Below the pieces are notes generated by a model, which was not told the origin of the DNA, searched no databases, and was given only the letters and a program-made list of their open reading frames with translations. The translations under genes were made by a program, and so were the position numbers. This document shows positions 37,880-50,215 of a stretch of 64,000 nucleotides of DNA, one piece after another. Position 1 is the stretch's first letter. Each line of letters opens with the position of its first letter. The DNA comes from Fremontodendron californicum (taxonomy: Eukaryota; Streptophyta; Magnoliopsida; Malvales; Malvaceae): assembly GCA_030761205.1 (NCBI GenBank), contig JAULJL010000039.1:2366001-2430000 (forward strand), read 5' to 3'.

Positions 37880-38395
37880 TTTAAAGTTGAAGCCTCGGTG
37901 GAGGAGTATGTTTTTTTCTGTTAAAGTTGAAGTCTCGGTGGAGGAGTATGTTTTCCTTTAAAGTTGATGCCTCGGTGGAGGAGTATATTTTCATGTTAGA
38001 TTTATTTAAAGTTGAAGCCTCGGTGGAGGAGTATGTTTTCCTTTAAAGTTGATGCCTCGGTGGAGGAGTATATTTTCATGTTAGATTTATTTAAAGTTGA
38101 AACCTCAGTGGAGGAGTATGTTTTCCTTTAAAGTTGAAGCCTCGGTGGAGTAGTATATTTTCATGTTAGATTTATTTAAAGTTGAAGCCTCGGTGGAGAA
38201 GTATGTTTTCCTTTAAAGTTGAAGTCTCGGTGAATGAGTATATTTTCATGTTAGATTTATTTAAAGTTGAAGCCTCGGTGGAGGAGTATATTTTCATGTT
38301 AGGTTTATTTAAAGTTGAAGCCTCGGTGGAGGAGTATGTTTTTACGTTGGGTTTATTTAAAGTTTATGCCTCGCTTAGAGGAGCTTTTCTACGAT
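37880..38395 (+). repeat. Tandem array with a GCCTCGGTGGAGGAGTAT core, about 12 copies
   Basis: The repeated core TTAAAGTTGAAGCCTCGG recurs from 37880 to 38360 with two spacings (about 35 and about 50-58 bp). The longer unit adds a TTTTCATGTTAGATTTATTT segment, so part of the array has a two-step higher-order period. Confidence 0.9.
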
Positions 38396-38470
38396 GAGAT
38401 TTTCTTTAAGTACATAGGAATTAGTAGGGTGTCTACGTCTTTGCACATCTCCTGTTTCTCAGGGAATGCA

Positions 38471-38484
38471 CAAAGAGGGGCAAC
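38471..38484 (+). other. Polypurine tract of the gag-only element
   Basis: CAAAGAGGGGCAAC lies directly before the 3' LTR start at 38485. Confidence 0.8.
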
Positions 38485-40562
38485 TGTAGACACCGGATTT
38501 TATCCGGGCTCCAATTTTTTTTTATTAAATAAAAGAAAACAAAAAAAATTCAGAAAACAAAAAGAAAAAAAAAAGATAATTTCGAAATTAAAAGAAAATA
38601 AAAAAAAAATGAAAAGAACAAGTTTGGGTTGGGATGAATCTCTTCTTTGAATTGAAATAGGACTCTGAAAAATGTGATTAAAACAAAATATGCCTCTTGA
38701 TCGGATGAAAATTCCTAACTAGAGTAGAACTCAATTTCCTTCTCTATATAATGAACCCAAGCATCACAATCAAGAAACACAAGCAGAAAGCATAGTAATT
38801 TGGAAATAAAAAAGAAGATTAGTAAACAAAAAAATATATTTTTTTTGTGTGAAAAATTCAAAATTTGAGAGTGGTAGTGCTAGGATTTGTTTTGAAGAGA
38901 TTTTTTGTGAGGGAAAGTCTAGGTTTTAATTAAAGGAAGCATAGGCTAGAAGGTCGTGACCATTCGATGGTCAACGGAGTAGATCGGAGGAGGTAAAGTT
39001 TCGAGTTTTGGTTTCAGATCTAGGAAATTTTAGAGAGATTTGAGTGAAACTAATTTGGTTTTTGAGTTGAGGAGATCGAGAGGAATTTTTTAAGATTTTT
39101 TTTGGAATTTTTCGACCACCGGCGGCGGCGACGGCACCCACCGGAATCTGGGTTCTGATCAGTGTTCTTGAGAGGAAGAAATTTCAAAGAAAAAAAAGAG
39201 ATTTTTTTTTTCTAAAAAACAGGTAAGAATGATACCAAAAAAAAAAATTCTGTTTTAGCCAGCAGTTGGCGGGTCGGGCCAGGCGGCCCGCGCGCGACCC
39301 ACGCCTGAACCCGACCCGTATGCTGCTGACTTCTTTTTTTTTTGTTTTGTTATTTGTTTTTTTTTTTAATTTTTTAATTTTATATTTATTACTAATTGGA
39401 TTTTAAGTTTTTTTTTGCAGGTTTTGTTTTTGTGAATTAATTATTATTTATTTACTAATTATTTATTATTAAATATTTTATTAACTAATTTTTTTAAATA
39501 AAAAAATATTATTTATTTTAGTAATTATATTATATTATTATTATATTTATTTAGTATTATTAACCATTTATTTATTTATTGATAAAAATATTCTAATTAA
39601 TTAAGTTTTAATTGAAGATTAGTTATTTTTTTAAAATTAATAAATTGAGATTTTTTCCAATGATGAAATTCAAAGAAATTACGAATGATTGATTTTTGAG
39701 AAATTTTTAGGTGAGAGAATTCTCTTAAAAATTCTTCAGAATTAATGGAAGGATTTTTTTAAGAGATTATTTTCAATACCAATAAAAATCAAAAATTTAT
39801 TTTTTTTAAGAATAATTAATTTTCAATACCTTTCTCAAAATGATTTTCCATAATAAATGCTTAATTTAAATGGAAAGATAAATTAAGATTTTTTCCGATG
39901 AGGAAATTCAAGAGAGTCGCGAATGGATGACTTTTAAGAAATTTTTAGATGAGAAAATTCTTATAAAAATTCTCCAGAACGAATGAAAGAATATTTTAAG
40001 AGATAATTTTCGATATTAAGATCAGAATTTATTTTTCGATCAAACATCAATAAAATGTGGATTAATTTTGGAAGATTAATTTAAGAGAAATAACTTTGCT
40101 GAATAATCTAATATTTTCGACGACGGAGCCTCTTCAATAGAACGAATGGTTTCTTTTGAATACTCTCGAGGTGAGGAAACATTTTTTAGTAATTTCTCCA
40201 GAATGAATGGAAGACCTAAAAAATAAATCTCCGAGATTTCTAACTTTAACAATTAAAATGAGATAGGATAGAAAAGACCATTTAATTAAGACTTTTTAAG
40301 TATCACAAGACTAATTAGGTACTATCTCTTAGATAGGCGTTGTGAGAGTGCTAATCCTTCCTCACACGTAACCGTACTCCCGAACCTAGTTCTGACAAGT
40401 AGACCAGAACCTATTCTTTTTAAGGTGCCTTAGTCAAGCTTAGGATTACTTTAAATAGGATAGATTCATATAGGTGACTAATCACACCTAGATTAGATGA
40501 ATAGTGGCGACTTCATTGATTTGCGTCTAGCATGCTGAATTCGTATTTGGCACGTTATGACA
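38485..40562 (+). repeat. 3' LTR of the gag-only element (2078 bp)
   Basis: Same start and end as 29743-31853, with small indels, mostly in A and T runs and in the CGGCGACGACG stretch near 39120. Confidence 0.93.
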
Positions 40563-40619
40563 TTGAGTATATGATGTCATGTCTAATGGTATGACTTATG
40601 TTTCGTTTTTGGGTTGTCA
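40563..40619 (+). mobile_element. Probable last part of the interrupted gypsy LTR
   Basis: If the 10.8-kb element is removed, this follows 29742 and ends GGGTTGTCA, a possible LTR end matching the TG start at 27741. There is no second LTR copy to prove the boundary. Confidence 0.45.
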
Positions 40620-41568
40620 AAATTAAACAATCTTGATCAAAATAAGTTAACATGTGACAATTTTTAAGGGTTAGAAAAAATACTAAATAAGTATGAAAAT
40701 TGTCAAACTTTATATTAAATTATATCTTTAAAAGGTTTAATTTGTTATTATTCAAATTCTAAGACTGAAAAATGAGATTCGAACTCAGTGTTTTAAGTTT
40801 TAAAGTATGCACTAATTGTTAAATCAAATGTTCAATTGCAAAGTAACTCTAATTAAAAATATAAATCTATGATATATATGTATTTGTGGGTTCAAAAGTT
40901 ATAACCCCTTTTTCCAAAAACAAAAATTATTATACCAATTAAACATTATCCAAGAAATCAAAGTACTTAAAAGATCTCTATGCTATATTAGTAAATCAAT
41001 TTCTCTGGATAATTTAATCATTATTTTTTAAAATTAAAAAAAAAAAAAAAGACATTTAAAAAAATCTCTATACTAAAACTGAATAACTTGTTCTTTAAAA
41101 TTAAAGAAAAAAACATGAACCATTTAAAAATCTAACGTGACATTTAAGTATGTTTTTTAATTGATTACGTAAATATCAAAATTTGACGTAACATTAATAA
41201 AATATATTATTTTAAAATAACATAAACAAAATAAATAATGAAGTTGAATTTGACTGTGATATTTTTAACAACTTAGTTATTTAAAAAACATAGACCTTAA
41301 TGGCTTAATCATGATATCAACCGCAGCACCAAGCTACAGTTGTTACCTAAACAAAACAGAGTTAAATTTAGAAATCAAACATCCAACCTAAAGGAAGGTT
41401 GAACACTCTGATAGAAAATTTGGGTTTAGGAGCTTAAAACACAATTGCAGCAGTACCTCTTCAAAATATACTCTAATGAAAACAGCACATCAAATAACTA
41501 ATCCAGTTCACTTATGTTTGCCAAAAATAAACCAAAACTGCAAGAGCCAAAAAAGAAAAATAGTGGAT
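40620..41568. other. AT-rich spacer and eL21 3' region
   Basis: No gene. The right end (about 41400-41568) should contain the eL21 3' UTR. Confidence 0.5.
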
Positions 41569-43071
41569 CTAGTAACCACCCTTGAGATCATTAACAACAT
41601 CATATGGAATGGGAGTAACTGTTTCCAATGTAGCACCCTCCACCATGAAACCAGGTTTAGGGCCCTCTGGCTGCCTCTTTGTGCTAATGACCTCACCCTT
41701 TGCCTTAGCATCTGCCTTGAGTTGATCATTCTTCACCTTCCTGAGCTTGAATTCCTCGGCGCACCTTGATGGCTGAACATGTTCCACTCGCACATGAATC
41801 CTCTTCCTAATAATCCTGTTACCCACCTGAAATCAACAAGCATATTAATACAAGCACACAAATGTCCAATCTCCCATATAAGAATCATGCAGGGATCACA
41901 TTAGAGTAAGGCACAAGGTTAAAAAAACTCAGTCAGGAAACAATATCAAAAAGGCCCTATCGTGCTATGTTACTCAAACTCGGATGTGAGTGTTATGTAT
42001 CCGACACGGGTATGTTTATTTTTTCCAAGTTTTTCCATGTATTTGGAGAATCCTTGGAAGGTCATATCCTATACCCATGTCCGAATATGGATCAGACATG
42101 GGTGTCTGACACGAGTACTTCAAGAAAAATGAAGAAAAATGAAAAACCGGAGCAACATAACTATAGTGTAAGTGCCAACAGGAACGCAACCTCAAATGCT
42201 TTGGCACATTATAGCTCATCCAATCAAAATGATGATGTTAAACTGTAACTCAGCTTATTGAAATATAAAATTTAAGCTCATCCGAAAGAGTGAATTTAGA
42301 TTTTTGTTTTGTCAAAAGCAGCCCCAGAATGTCATAAAATTAAACAAAAGCAACACTAACCAGCGAATGCATTCATATTTATTATCATGAAACTAAGCAA
42401 ATATAACCTTAAGATAGCAGAACATATACTACATCAAAATCGAATTTCAATATTATACATAACAGAATACTATATTCTCTGTTTAATATTAAGAAACAAA
42501 TCCAATCAGATTATCAGAAGCAGAACCTATATAATCTGTTTAATATAAGATATCCATTTTCAAAATGAAAAACCACATATCAAATAGCAGTAATCAACAT
42601 TTGGAAACATGAAATAAAACAGAGATTCACAGCAAGACAGAAAATACATCAAAACCCAAATACAAATCAAAACAATACATCAAGCAAAATGAAGCAGAAA
42701 ACTAACAAATATCATACACCAAAACCCCATAAACAAAAGCCCATAATTTTTTTTTTAAAAAAAAAGAAAGAATCATTTCTCAACCAAAAAAAAGTACCCA
42801 AAATAAAAGAAAAAAAAAAACATTGTTTTTATACCTGCTTGTTGACTTCAACGCCGATGGCGCGTTTGGTGACGTTCCAGACACGACCGGTGCGGCCATG
42901 GTAGAACTTGTGGGGCATACCCTTGTGAACGGCGCCGTTTACCTTGACGTCAACATATTCACCGATCTTGTAGGTCCTGAGGTAAGTCGACAAAGGAATG
43001 TAACCCTTCTTTCTGAAGGGTCTGGCAAACAGATCCCTTGTTCGAGAGCGAACACCATGACCTGCTGGCAT
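41569..43071 (-). CDS. RPL21: 60S ribosomal protein eL21
   Basis: Structural protein of the large ribosomal subunit. Exon 1 is 43071-42835 (79 codons) and exon 2 is 41826-41569 (85 codons and TAG), joined at phase 0 with GT-AG borders: 164 aa, the normal length of plant eL21. It starts MPAGHGVRSRTRDLFARPFR and contains GYIPLSTYLRTYKIGEYVDV and KGMPHKFYHGRTGRVWNV, all strongly conserved. The C-terminal part runs from RIHVRVEHVQPSRC to a KGGY end. The intron of about 1 kb holds a CTATGTT-family MITE. No breaks; likely expressed. Confidence 0.97.
41965..42160 (+). mobile_element. CTATGTT-family MITE in the eL21 intron
   Basis: 196 bp. Flanks CTATCGTG (41957-41964) and CTATAGTG (42161-42168) match at 7 of 8. 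On the minus-strand gene it is inserted in antisense orientation. Confidence 0.88.
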
Positions 43072-43163
43072 TTTTTCACTCTATCAGGTTTTCTTTCTCT
43101 CGCCCACTTGAAGAAGAGAGTGCGGCGATGAGCTTCCTGCAGAAGCAAAACTCTAATTGTGAT

Positions 43164-43199
43164 GCTTTTATAGCTGCTTCTTTATTTCCCCTAGGGTTT
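43164..43199 (-). promoter_or_regulatory. eL21 core promoter: TATA box and telo-box
   Basis: On the minus strand, AAACCCTAG (43191-43199) precedes GCTATAAAAGC (43164-43174), about 95 bases upstream of the ATG. Telo-boxes of this form are characteristic of plant ribosomal protein and translation-factor promoters. Confidence 0.7.
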
Positions 43200-44753
43200 T
43201 TATTTATTTATTTTTTGGGTTTCTGGTTTGGGCTTTGATTTTTCTTTTAAATTATTATTAATAAGTTTATTTTAGGTTGAGTTATTAAGTTTATTTTTTT
43301 TTAGGTTTGGTTTTTTTTAGGTTAGGATATTTTTGAATTCGGACTCTTTCCGATTTGAGTCATTTTAGGTTTGAGTTCAAGTTCGGATAAATTTTATATC
43401 ATTTATATTTTATATTATATGTAATTATTTTTAATAATTTAAATTTTAAATTCAAAAATAAATTATTATTATTTTGAAGTAAATTTTTGTATAATATGAT
43501 ATTTTTTAATTATATTTGTATGTTAATATCAATATTTGTTAGCACAAAAAAAAGATATAAAATTAATTTGTTAAATATTTTATTATAAAAAATATGATAT
43601 ATTATTATATTAATATTTAAAATAATTAATTCGATAAACTCTAATATTCAACATGTAAATATATTATGATTTATATTATGCATACATATAAATATAATTA
43701 TACACAACAATAATCAAATCAAAATGGGTAAATGACTATATTTGAAGAAAAAATAAAATTAAAGTTTAAAAGTTGGTAAGATAATGCAAAAAAGCACTAC
43801 TATTAGTTATTGATCAATTATGTGTTTTAATAGTCTAATTTTAATTAAAAACTAAATTGTTTAAAAAATTATGATTAAAAATTACTTGATATATAGTATA
43901 TATTTTAATAATTTAGAATTTGAATAGTAATTATTAAATAGTAATTACCAATGAAGATGAGATGATATAATAATTTGTAAACATGATAATTTTAAATTCG
44001 ATACGATTACAAGACACATGAACGATACGAGAAATATAAGATAATATTATAATTTATTAAGTAATTAGGTTGTGATTAAAGAAAATAATTATTTAAGATT
44101 TTTTTTTTTTTTTGAAAATTCTAAAAGAATAAAGTGTATGATTTGCACCACATAAGAAAATAAAATAACTTTATATTATTAAATTATAAAAACGATTTTT
44201 TATTTACTATCCTATCAAGTAGTAACTCATTTTTTTTTACAAAACACAAAAAGGTAAAAAATATAATATATATTATTATACAATAAAAAAAAATTCAATA
44301 AATCATCAACAACATTTGAAATGAGATATCCTTAAATTTTTTATTATCAATCTAAGTTGTAGCTATCATTTACAACTAAACGTAATACAACATTTGTCAT
44401 GACTAATGATGTTCATTCATTTGGTTGTTTATTTTTTTATAGTAAAAAAGAACTAAACATATCATAACTTTTTTTCATAATCATGATTCACAACTTAATA
44501 GATCACAATTTTTTTTTTCTTCATTTGATTATCAATCTGAGTTGTAGTTATCATTCACGTTTTGAGAAAATTATTATTTTATTATATATCAATCGGGTTG
44601 AGAATTTTTACGATAAATTTTCAAGTTCATGTTCATTTTATCATCTCTAATTATTATCGAGCAGGGCCCGTACGTATCCACATTGTTGGGCCTATCTGGG
44701 CAAGTCCCACACAAGGCCTGGTTTAAACAAAATTTTAAAATTTTAATCTTAGA
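43200..44753. other. AT-rich spacer
   Basis: No gene. Mostly AT-rich repeats. A short GC-richer stretch near 44660-44720 (GGGCCCGTACG, TTGGGCCTATCTGGGC) may be an old transposon end. Confidence 0.5.
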
Positions 44754-44762
44754 TCAAGCTAC

Positions 44763-45418
44763 GATTTTTATCTGAATATAGCTCATTTTGTTTTTATTTA
44801 TCGAAATACCGATGTTGTAGAATTAATGATCGAAATTCGCTTATTTTAAAACATACTGGAAAATTGCCATAGGGGATGGCGATTTTCCAAAAATTGAAAA
44901 AAAAACACAAGGAAAATCGCCATCCCCCATGGCGATTTCCCTTGTGTTTTTTCCTCTTTTTTTTTTTTTTTTTAAAAGATATACAAGGGAAATCGTCATA
45001 GGAGATGGCGATTTCCCTTGTTATTAGTTTTTTAAAAATTTATATACTTTTATTTTTTATAATTTATAAAAAAATTTAATTTTATAAAATTTTTTAATTT
45101 ATAAATTTTTTATTTTTATATAAAATAAAAATTACTTGACATGATAAAAAAATTATTTTAAAAATTATTTATAAAATAAATGAATTATATATAATTCATG
45201 TCGATTTTTTATCTGAATATAACTTTTTTATTTATTTATCGAAATATCGATATTTCAAAATTAATGACCGAAATACTGATGGCGATTTCCCAACATGTTT
45301 TTAATTTATTTATAAAATTTCTTAATTTTATATAGAATAAAAATTATATTACATGATATGTAGGAAAAAACTTGCATAACATTTTCCCTTAATGGCAAAA
45401 TATGTAAATATTACAGGT
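44763..45418. repeat. MULE left TIR (656 bp)
   Basis: Pairs with 50852-51480. Contains several self-complementary blocks built on ATGGCGATTTCC (near 44870, 44920-44945, 44985-45020 and 45275), so each TIR can itself form hairpins. Confidence 0.93.
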
Positions 45419-45438
45419 GCAGAAAACATGTAATTGTA

Positions 45439-48152
45439 TTATTGTTGATGCGAACTCTCCCCCGATGTGCCAGATTGATACAGACATTTTCGACGGCTAT
45501 GACCTTCATTTCTGCATAATCCACAACGTTTTGGTTGACATTTCTCCCTGAGGTCCATTTCATTACGAATACGACTTGATTTTGGCTGACCATGTGGATT
45601 TCTCCGTATTTTTTTATTAGGACACACTTTTGAACCATTATAATGAGGCCAATAACCTTCATTTCCAACTGGTTCAAACTCATATCTATAAACATTGAAT
45701 ATAGTATCAAGTCTATAGACATTATCCACATATTGCATGCAATCTACATAGACATGTGCACAAGCAGCAACTACATGTAAACAAGAGAATCTTTGTGCTT
45801 GAAACTTCCTACAGTCACACCACATGTCACTAAGCTTGACTTTGTACTTCATTATAGGAATTCCCTCTTGTGGATCAACTAACTCTTCAATTAGAAAAGA
45901 TTGATTTGCTCGCGTAAAATCATGAACAAAAGAGTTAGCTTTCCTGCGATTTTTTTGCATGGCCTGTGTGACTGTTTCACAGTATGTATGCCCTCCCTCC
46001 ATCATTGCAATTTGTTTGTTCCCCATCTTAACAAAAAGTACAGCCAACCTATAATATGTTGATTGCACTAAAGCAGTAATGGGAAGATAACGCGTCCCCT
46101 TCAACACTGAATTGATAAATTCAGCTAGGTTGGTTGTCATATGCTCATAACGTCTTCCTCGATCATATGATCGGGCCTACTTATACTTGGGGATCCTATC
46201 AAGCCAATTAGCCGCCTCTGCATTTTCTCCACGAAGATTCTCATACATCCAATGAAAATTGGGCCGCCTCAACTCATATCCTGATAAAATAAAAAACAAA
46301 AGACTTGTGAATTTCAGTATTATTTTATATAGTAAAGGAAATAAAAGAGATAAAATAACTATGATTCAATTCCATACCCATGTTAACAATTTTTCGATGC
46401 AAATCCTTATTGTTAAACTTCTTCATAAGGTTAGCTGCAATGTGTCGAATGCAGTACACTGAATATGCATCTGGAGGATTCCATCCACTACCATCGCGTC
46501 TGATCGCAGCTTTGATGGCTTCATGTCGATCAGACATCAAGCATATGCTAGGTCGTGTTGTCACATGTGTACGCAAATTAGTGAGAAAGAAGGACCAAGC
46601 CTCCGCTGTCTCACCCTCCATAATGGCAAAGGCAATTGGCAGTATGTTTTGGTTGCCATCTTGTGCAATAGCTAACAACAATGTTCATTTGTGTTTTTCA
46701 TATAAGAAAGTATCGTCTATTTACACAATAGGTTTACAAAACGGAAACCCTTCAATGCACGACTTGAATGTCCAAAAGAGTCGATGAAATATACGCTTAC
46801 CCTGGATCAGTCGATCACCGTTATATGCAGGTACTGTTTGCAATTTCATAATAGTACCAAAAACAAAATGCTGTATTGCACCTAACCATTTAGGCATATC
46901 ATTGTACGATCTTTCCCAATCGCCAAACACTCGAACAATTGCATTTTGCTTTCCACACTTTCTTATAAGAGGTGATGTATCCATACCGGATTCGCATCTC
47001 AGAGATCAAAACTGAAACGGAGATCTCCGGATTAGCTTGGACCAATGACTGAATGCATGAACAGATCATGTTAGAATCTAACTTGTAATGATCTTGTGAA
47101 ATCCTTCCCGATGTATAAGTATGAGGCCCTTCATAATTTCTAATCTCCCATGCTTGTTTCTTCTTCATAAATGTTGCCTTTATTCTCCAATTGCACCATT
47201 TCTTATACATTATACATTTTGCATAATATTTGGTCCGCTCAGATTCAATTACTCTGTAATCTACAGAGTTTTTGATGCTATAGTGTTTAATAGCTGAAAG
47301 CACAACCTCTTTCGTTGAAAATTGTAACCCAACATAAAGATCAACTATAGATGGATCCCAAGTCAGACGCGTAGCAAATGTATGACCATACTCTGGAAAT
47401 TCTGGCACTTGTATTGCCTCCAGATCTAGGGTGCGCATATGGGATGTATCCTCATATGGGGGAAGATCTCCATAAGTGTTGATCTCAGCAGCGCCGACGC
47501 CTGGGTCAGAATCACTGTTGTCATCACTGTCATTTGTGAATTCAGCATCCTCTTCCTGCTCACTAAAGTCAGCAACATATTCACCATGGACTCCACATGA
47601 CGGAACAGGATCAACACTATCTGGCTCATCATCCAGGGCATTAGGAATTGTTTGTGATACTAATGAATTATGAAACATTGTTGCTTGAGATAGCGGAACG
47701 ACTTCTTCTATGGGAACGTCGTATGAGTATGAACATACAACGACCCAGAATCATCGTCTTCTGCGGGAAAGTTGTCTGTAGTGCGAACATTTGGAGGCAC
47801 ACAAACATCGTGAACATCCTCTACATCAGCATATAACTCAAGTATACCAATATTTTCAAATGTCTCGTGAGCATCAAACATGCATCTCACATCATCATCA
47901 TCTTCAAGTGGAAAAGCCCTATATCGGACACATCATTCACCAATAGAAAGAGGAAGCCTATACTTAATTTCTGAAACTCTTGTTTCTGTTTCCAGCTTTG
48001 ATTTTTGTATGAATTTTCACCTTTAGTTCCTCTAATGTGACGTCTTCATCACTACGAAAGCTTTTAGGACGTTCACAATCAAGGGTAGCACCTTCATTAG
48101 TGTTATGAATTTGGCCATTATAGTAGACCATTGCGACCACTCTGTTGCTCAT
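45439..48152 (-). pseudogene. MULE transposase (MuDR-type), broken
   Basis: DNA-cutting and joining enzyme of Mutator-like elements. From the 5' end: the start MSNRVVAMVYYNGQI (48152), typical of plant MULE N-termini; an acidic linker; a Mutator DNA-binding domain (about 47400-46900); the transposase core with its first Asp near 46715, the second in SDRHEAI, and Glu in TTNLAEFIN near 46125; a SWIM zinc finger (CDC...CLH, about 45835-45765); and a CX2CX4HX4C knuckle near 45480. One intron is likely at about 46260-46380. Breaks: TAA 46723-46721, TGA 46687-46685, TAG 46179-46177, a stop at 47710-47708, and a frameshift between 46984 and 46899. Several stops sit where the family has Trp or Gln. 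Not able to make full-length transposase. Confidence 0.92.
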
Positions 48153-48264
48153 GTTGTGTAGTAAGAGATGAAAATAACGAAGGAAAAATAGAGAAGGATG
48201 AGAATGACGATGGGAAACAGATGAAACAAAATGAGGAGAGAATGAGGAGGTAGTATCATACTTA

Positions 48265-49245
48265 TAATAGCTGAATCCCTGACCCTAACCCTAAATTGGT
48301 CAATAGTCCTATCCTTTGTAGAAGGAATCCGATTCCAATATTTTCTGCAATGGCTGATTGACTGGAAAATAGCTGAAACCCTAACCCTAAATCAATAGTC
48401 CCATCCTTTGCAGAAGGAATCCGATTCCAATATTTTTTGCAATTGTTGATTGGCGAGAAAATAGCTGAAATCCTAACCCTAAATCAATAGTCCCATCCAT
48501 TGCTGAAGGAATCCGATTCCAATTTTTCCGTTTGCTATGGTTGATTGACTGGAAATCAGCTGAAACCAAACCTAACCCTAAATCAATAGTCTCATCATTT
48601 GCAGAAGAAATCTAATTCCAATATTTTCTGCAATGGTTGATTGACGAGAAAATAGCTGAAACCCTAACCCTAAATCAATAGTTTCATCCATTGCAGAAGA
48701 AATCTGATTCTAATTTTTCCGTTTGCTACGGTTGATTGACTAGAAATCAGCTGAAACCAAAACCCTAACCCTAAATCAATAGTCCCATCATTTGCAGAAG
48801 GAATCTGATTCCGATATTTTCTGCAATGATTGATTGACGAGAAAATAGCTGAAACCCTAACCCTAAATCAATAGTCTCATCCATTGCAGAAGGAATCTGA
48901 TTCTAATTTTTTCGTTTGCTATGGTTGATTGATTGGAAATCAGCTGAAACCAAAACCCTAACCCTAAATCAATAGTCACATCCTTTGCAGAAGGAATCCG
49001 ATTCCAATATTTTTTACAATGGTTGATTGACGTGAAAATAGCTGAAACCCTAACCCTAAATCAATAGTCCCATCAATTGCAGAAGGAATTTGATTCTAAT
49101 TTTTTCGTTTGCTATGGTTGATTGACTGAAAATCAGCTGAAACCAAAACCATAACCCTAAATCAATAGTCCCATCCATTGCAGAAGAAAATCCGATTCCA
49201 ATTGTTTCATATATGGTTCATTGACTGGAAAACAGCTGAAACCCT
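48265..49245 (-). repeat. Telo-box tandem array upstream of the MULE transposase
   Basis: About ten units of 92-100 bp, each with CCCTAACCCTAAAT (near 48283, 48379, 48472, 48569, 48662, 48762, 48855, 48956, 49048 and 49148). From 48569 onward two unit types alternate (AAACCCTAACCC and ACCAAAACCCTAACCC), giving a dimer of about 195 bp. Each unit also repeats GCAGAAGGAATCCGATTCC. It lies directly 5' of the transposase start. Confidence 0.93.
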
Positions 49246-49259
49246 CAACTCCACCTTCA

Positions 49260-50215
49260 AGCATATAAAAGGCAACCTCAATGTGATCCCATAAATGCTA
49301 TCTAGACCTTCCCAACAACTTCAATGATGAATCTCTCAGTTGGCCCCTCATCCTCAAAGCTAGACTCTCACACAAATTTTTCTCTTAACTTACTCCCTTT
49401 AGAACTCAAGAATGAGATAGCCCTGAAAACAATCAATACAAGGGCCAAAGATAGAAGCTTCCTTTATCAATCTTTTATAATCAGAAAACATGGTGACCAT
49501 GCTTTCATACCGAGTGGGATTAACCCCTAGTCTCCATTCCTTCATATTTTTTGCATACCCTACTACGTTGTCTTCCCTCGAGAACTTCTTCCATTTCTTT
49601 AGTATTTCTGTCAGGTCTATACCATCGCCATCGAATTCCCAACCTTGAACCTTTATTGGGCAACTGAACATAGGTTCCAGACAGATTACTTACCAGTCTT
49701 CCTCTCACAGAATGGCAATCCATCATCCAAGACTATTCTAATACACTATACACGTACACCACCATTCTCTTTCACAAAACTTATACAAAAGATGGTTTTC
49801 AACCATCAACACAAACATACAAGAAATTTCCCTTCTCCTTATACGAGAATCCTTTTACAAAGGTCCAACTTCACAATGAAATTCTTGACCTACTATGCCA
49901 AAAGAATCAGTACTCCACCCACAAACCTTACCCCTTACACCAGGAAGAACCATGGGGATCTTACCCTATTGAGTATGTTCAATAGTTAAGAATGGACCTT
50001 AACACCTACATTACTGTAAACAGAGAATAGTTAATGGATGATTGGTATGAAGAACCTTTACAAACCAGACATGTAAATCTTCTGATCATGTTCCCATCAG
50101 ATCCTTGCACTTGGCAGAAATCCTTACTGGACAAACAACGAAATATTTCCTGCTCAAAGCAACCCTCAGCAAAAGAATATTTTCGATTCCCATTCTCTTC
50201 AAAAGAAGAGCTCTG

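Larger units (their letters stand above)
29743..40562 (+). mobile_element. Gag-only (non-autonomous) Tat/Ogre-like LTR retrotransposon
   Basis: A 10.8-kb element with LTRs at 29743-31853 and 38485-40562, a tRNA-Arg-type primer site, a broken gag and a long region without any pol-like coding. Flanks TTGGG (29738-29742) and TTGAG (40563-40567) match at 4 of 5. Non-autonomous elements with gag but no pol (TR-GAG class) are known in plants; moving would need enzymes from a related full element. The first roughly 310 bp of the two LTRs differ at about a dozen positions by eye, so it looks younger than the 1-5657 element. Confidence 0.88.

Noticed and set aside
37454..38395. CRISPR-like look of regularly spaced repeats
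   Set aside because: Units are directly adjacent tandem repeats without unique spacers, in plant nuclear DNA inside a retrotransposon.
41476..41769. Plus-strand 97-aa open frame
   Set aside because: Antisense shadow of eL21 exon 2.
42823..43131. Plus-strand 102-aa open frame
   Set aside because: Antisense shadow of eL21 exon 1.
44640..44762. Extra left end of the MULE at the GGGCCCGTACG stretch
   Set aside because: The inverted match to the right end starts only at 44763, and the 9-bp duplication fixes the border.
46380..46787. Plus-strand 135-aa frame
   Set aside because: Antisense shadow of the MULE transposase core.
48265..49245. Interstitial telomere or chromosome end
   Set aside because: The units are 92-100 bp with only two telomere-like words each, not pure telomere repeat.
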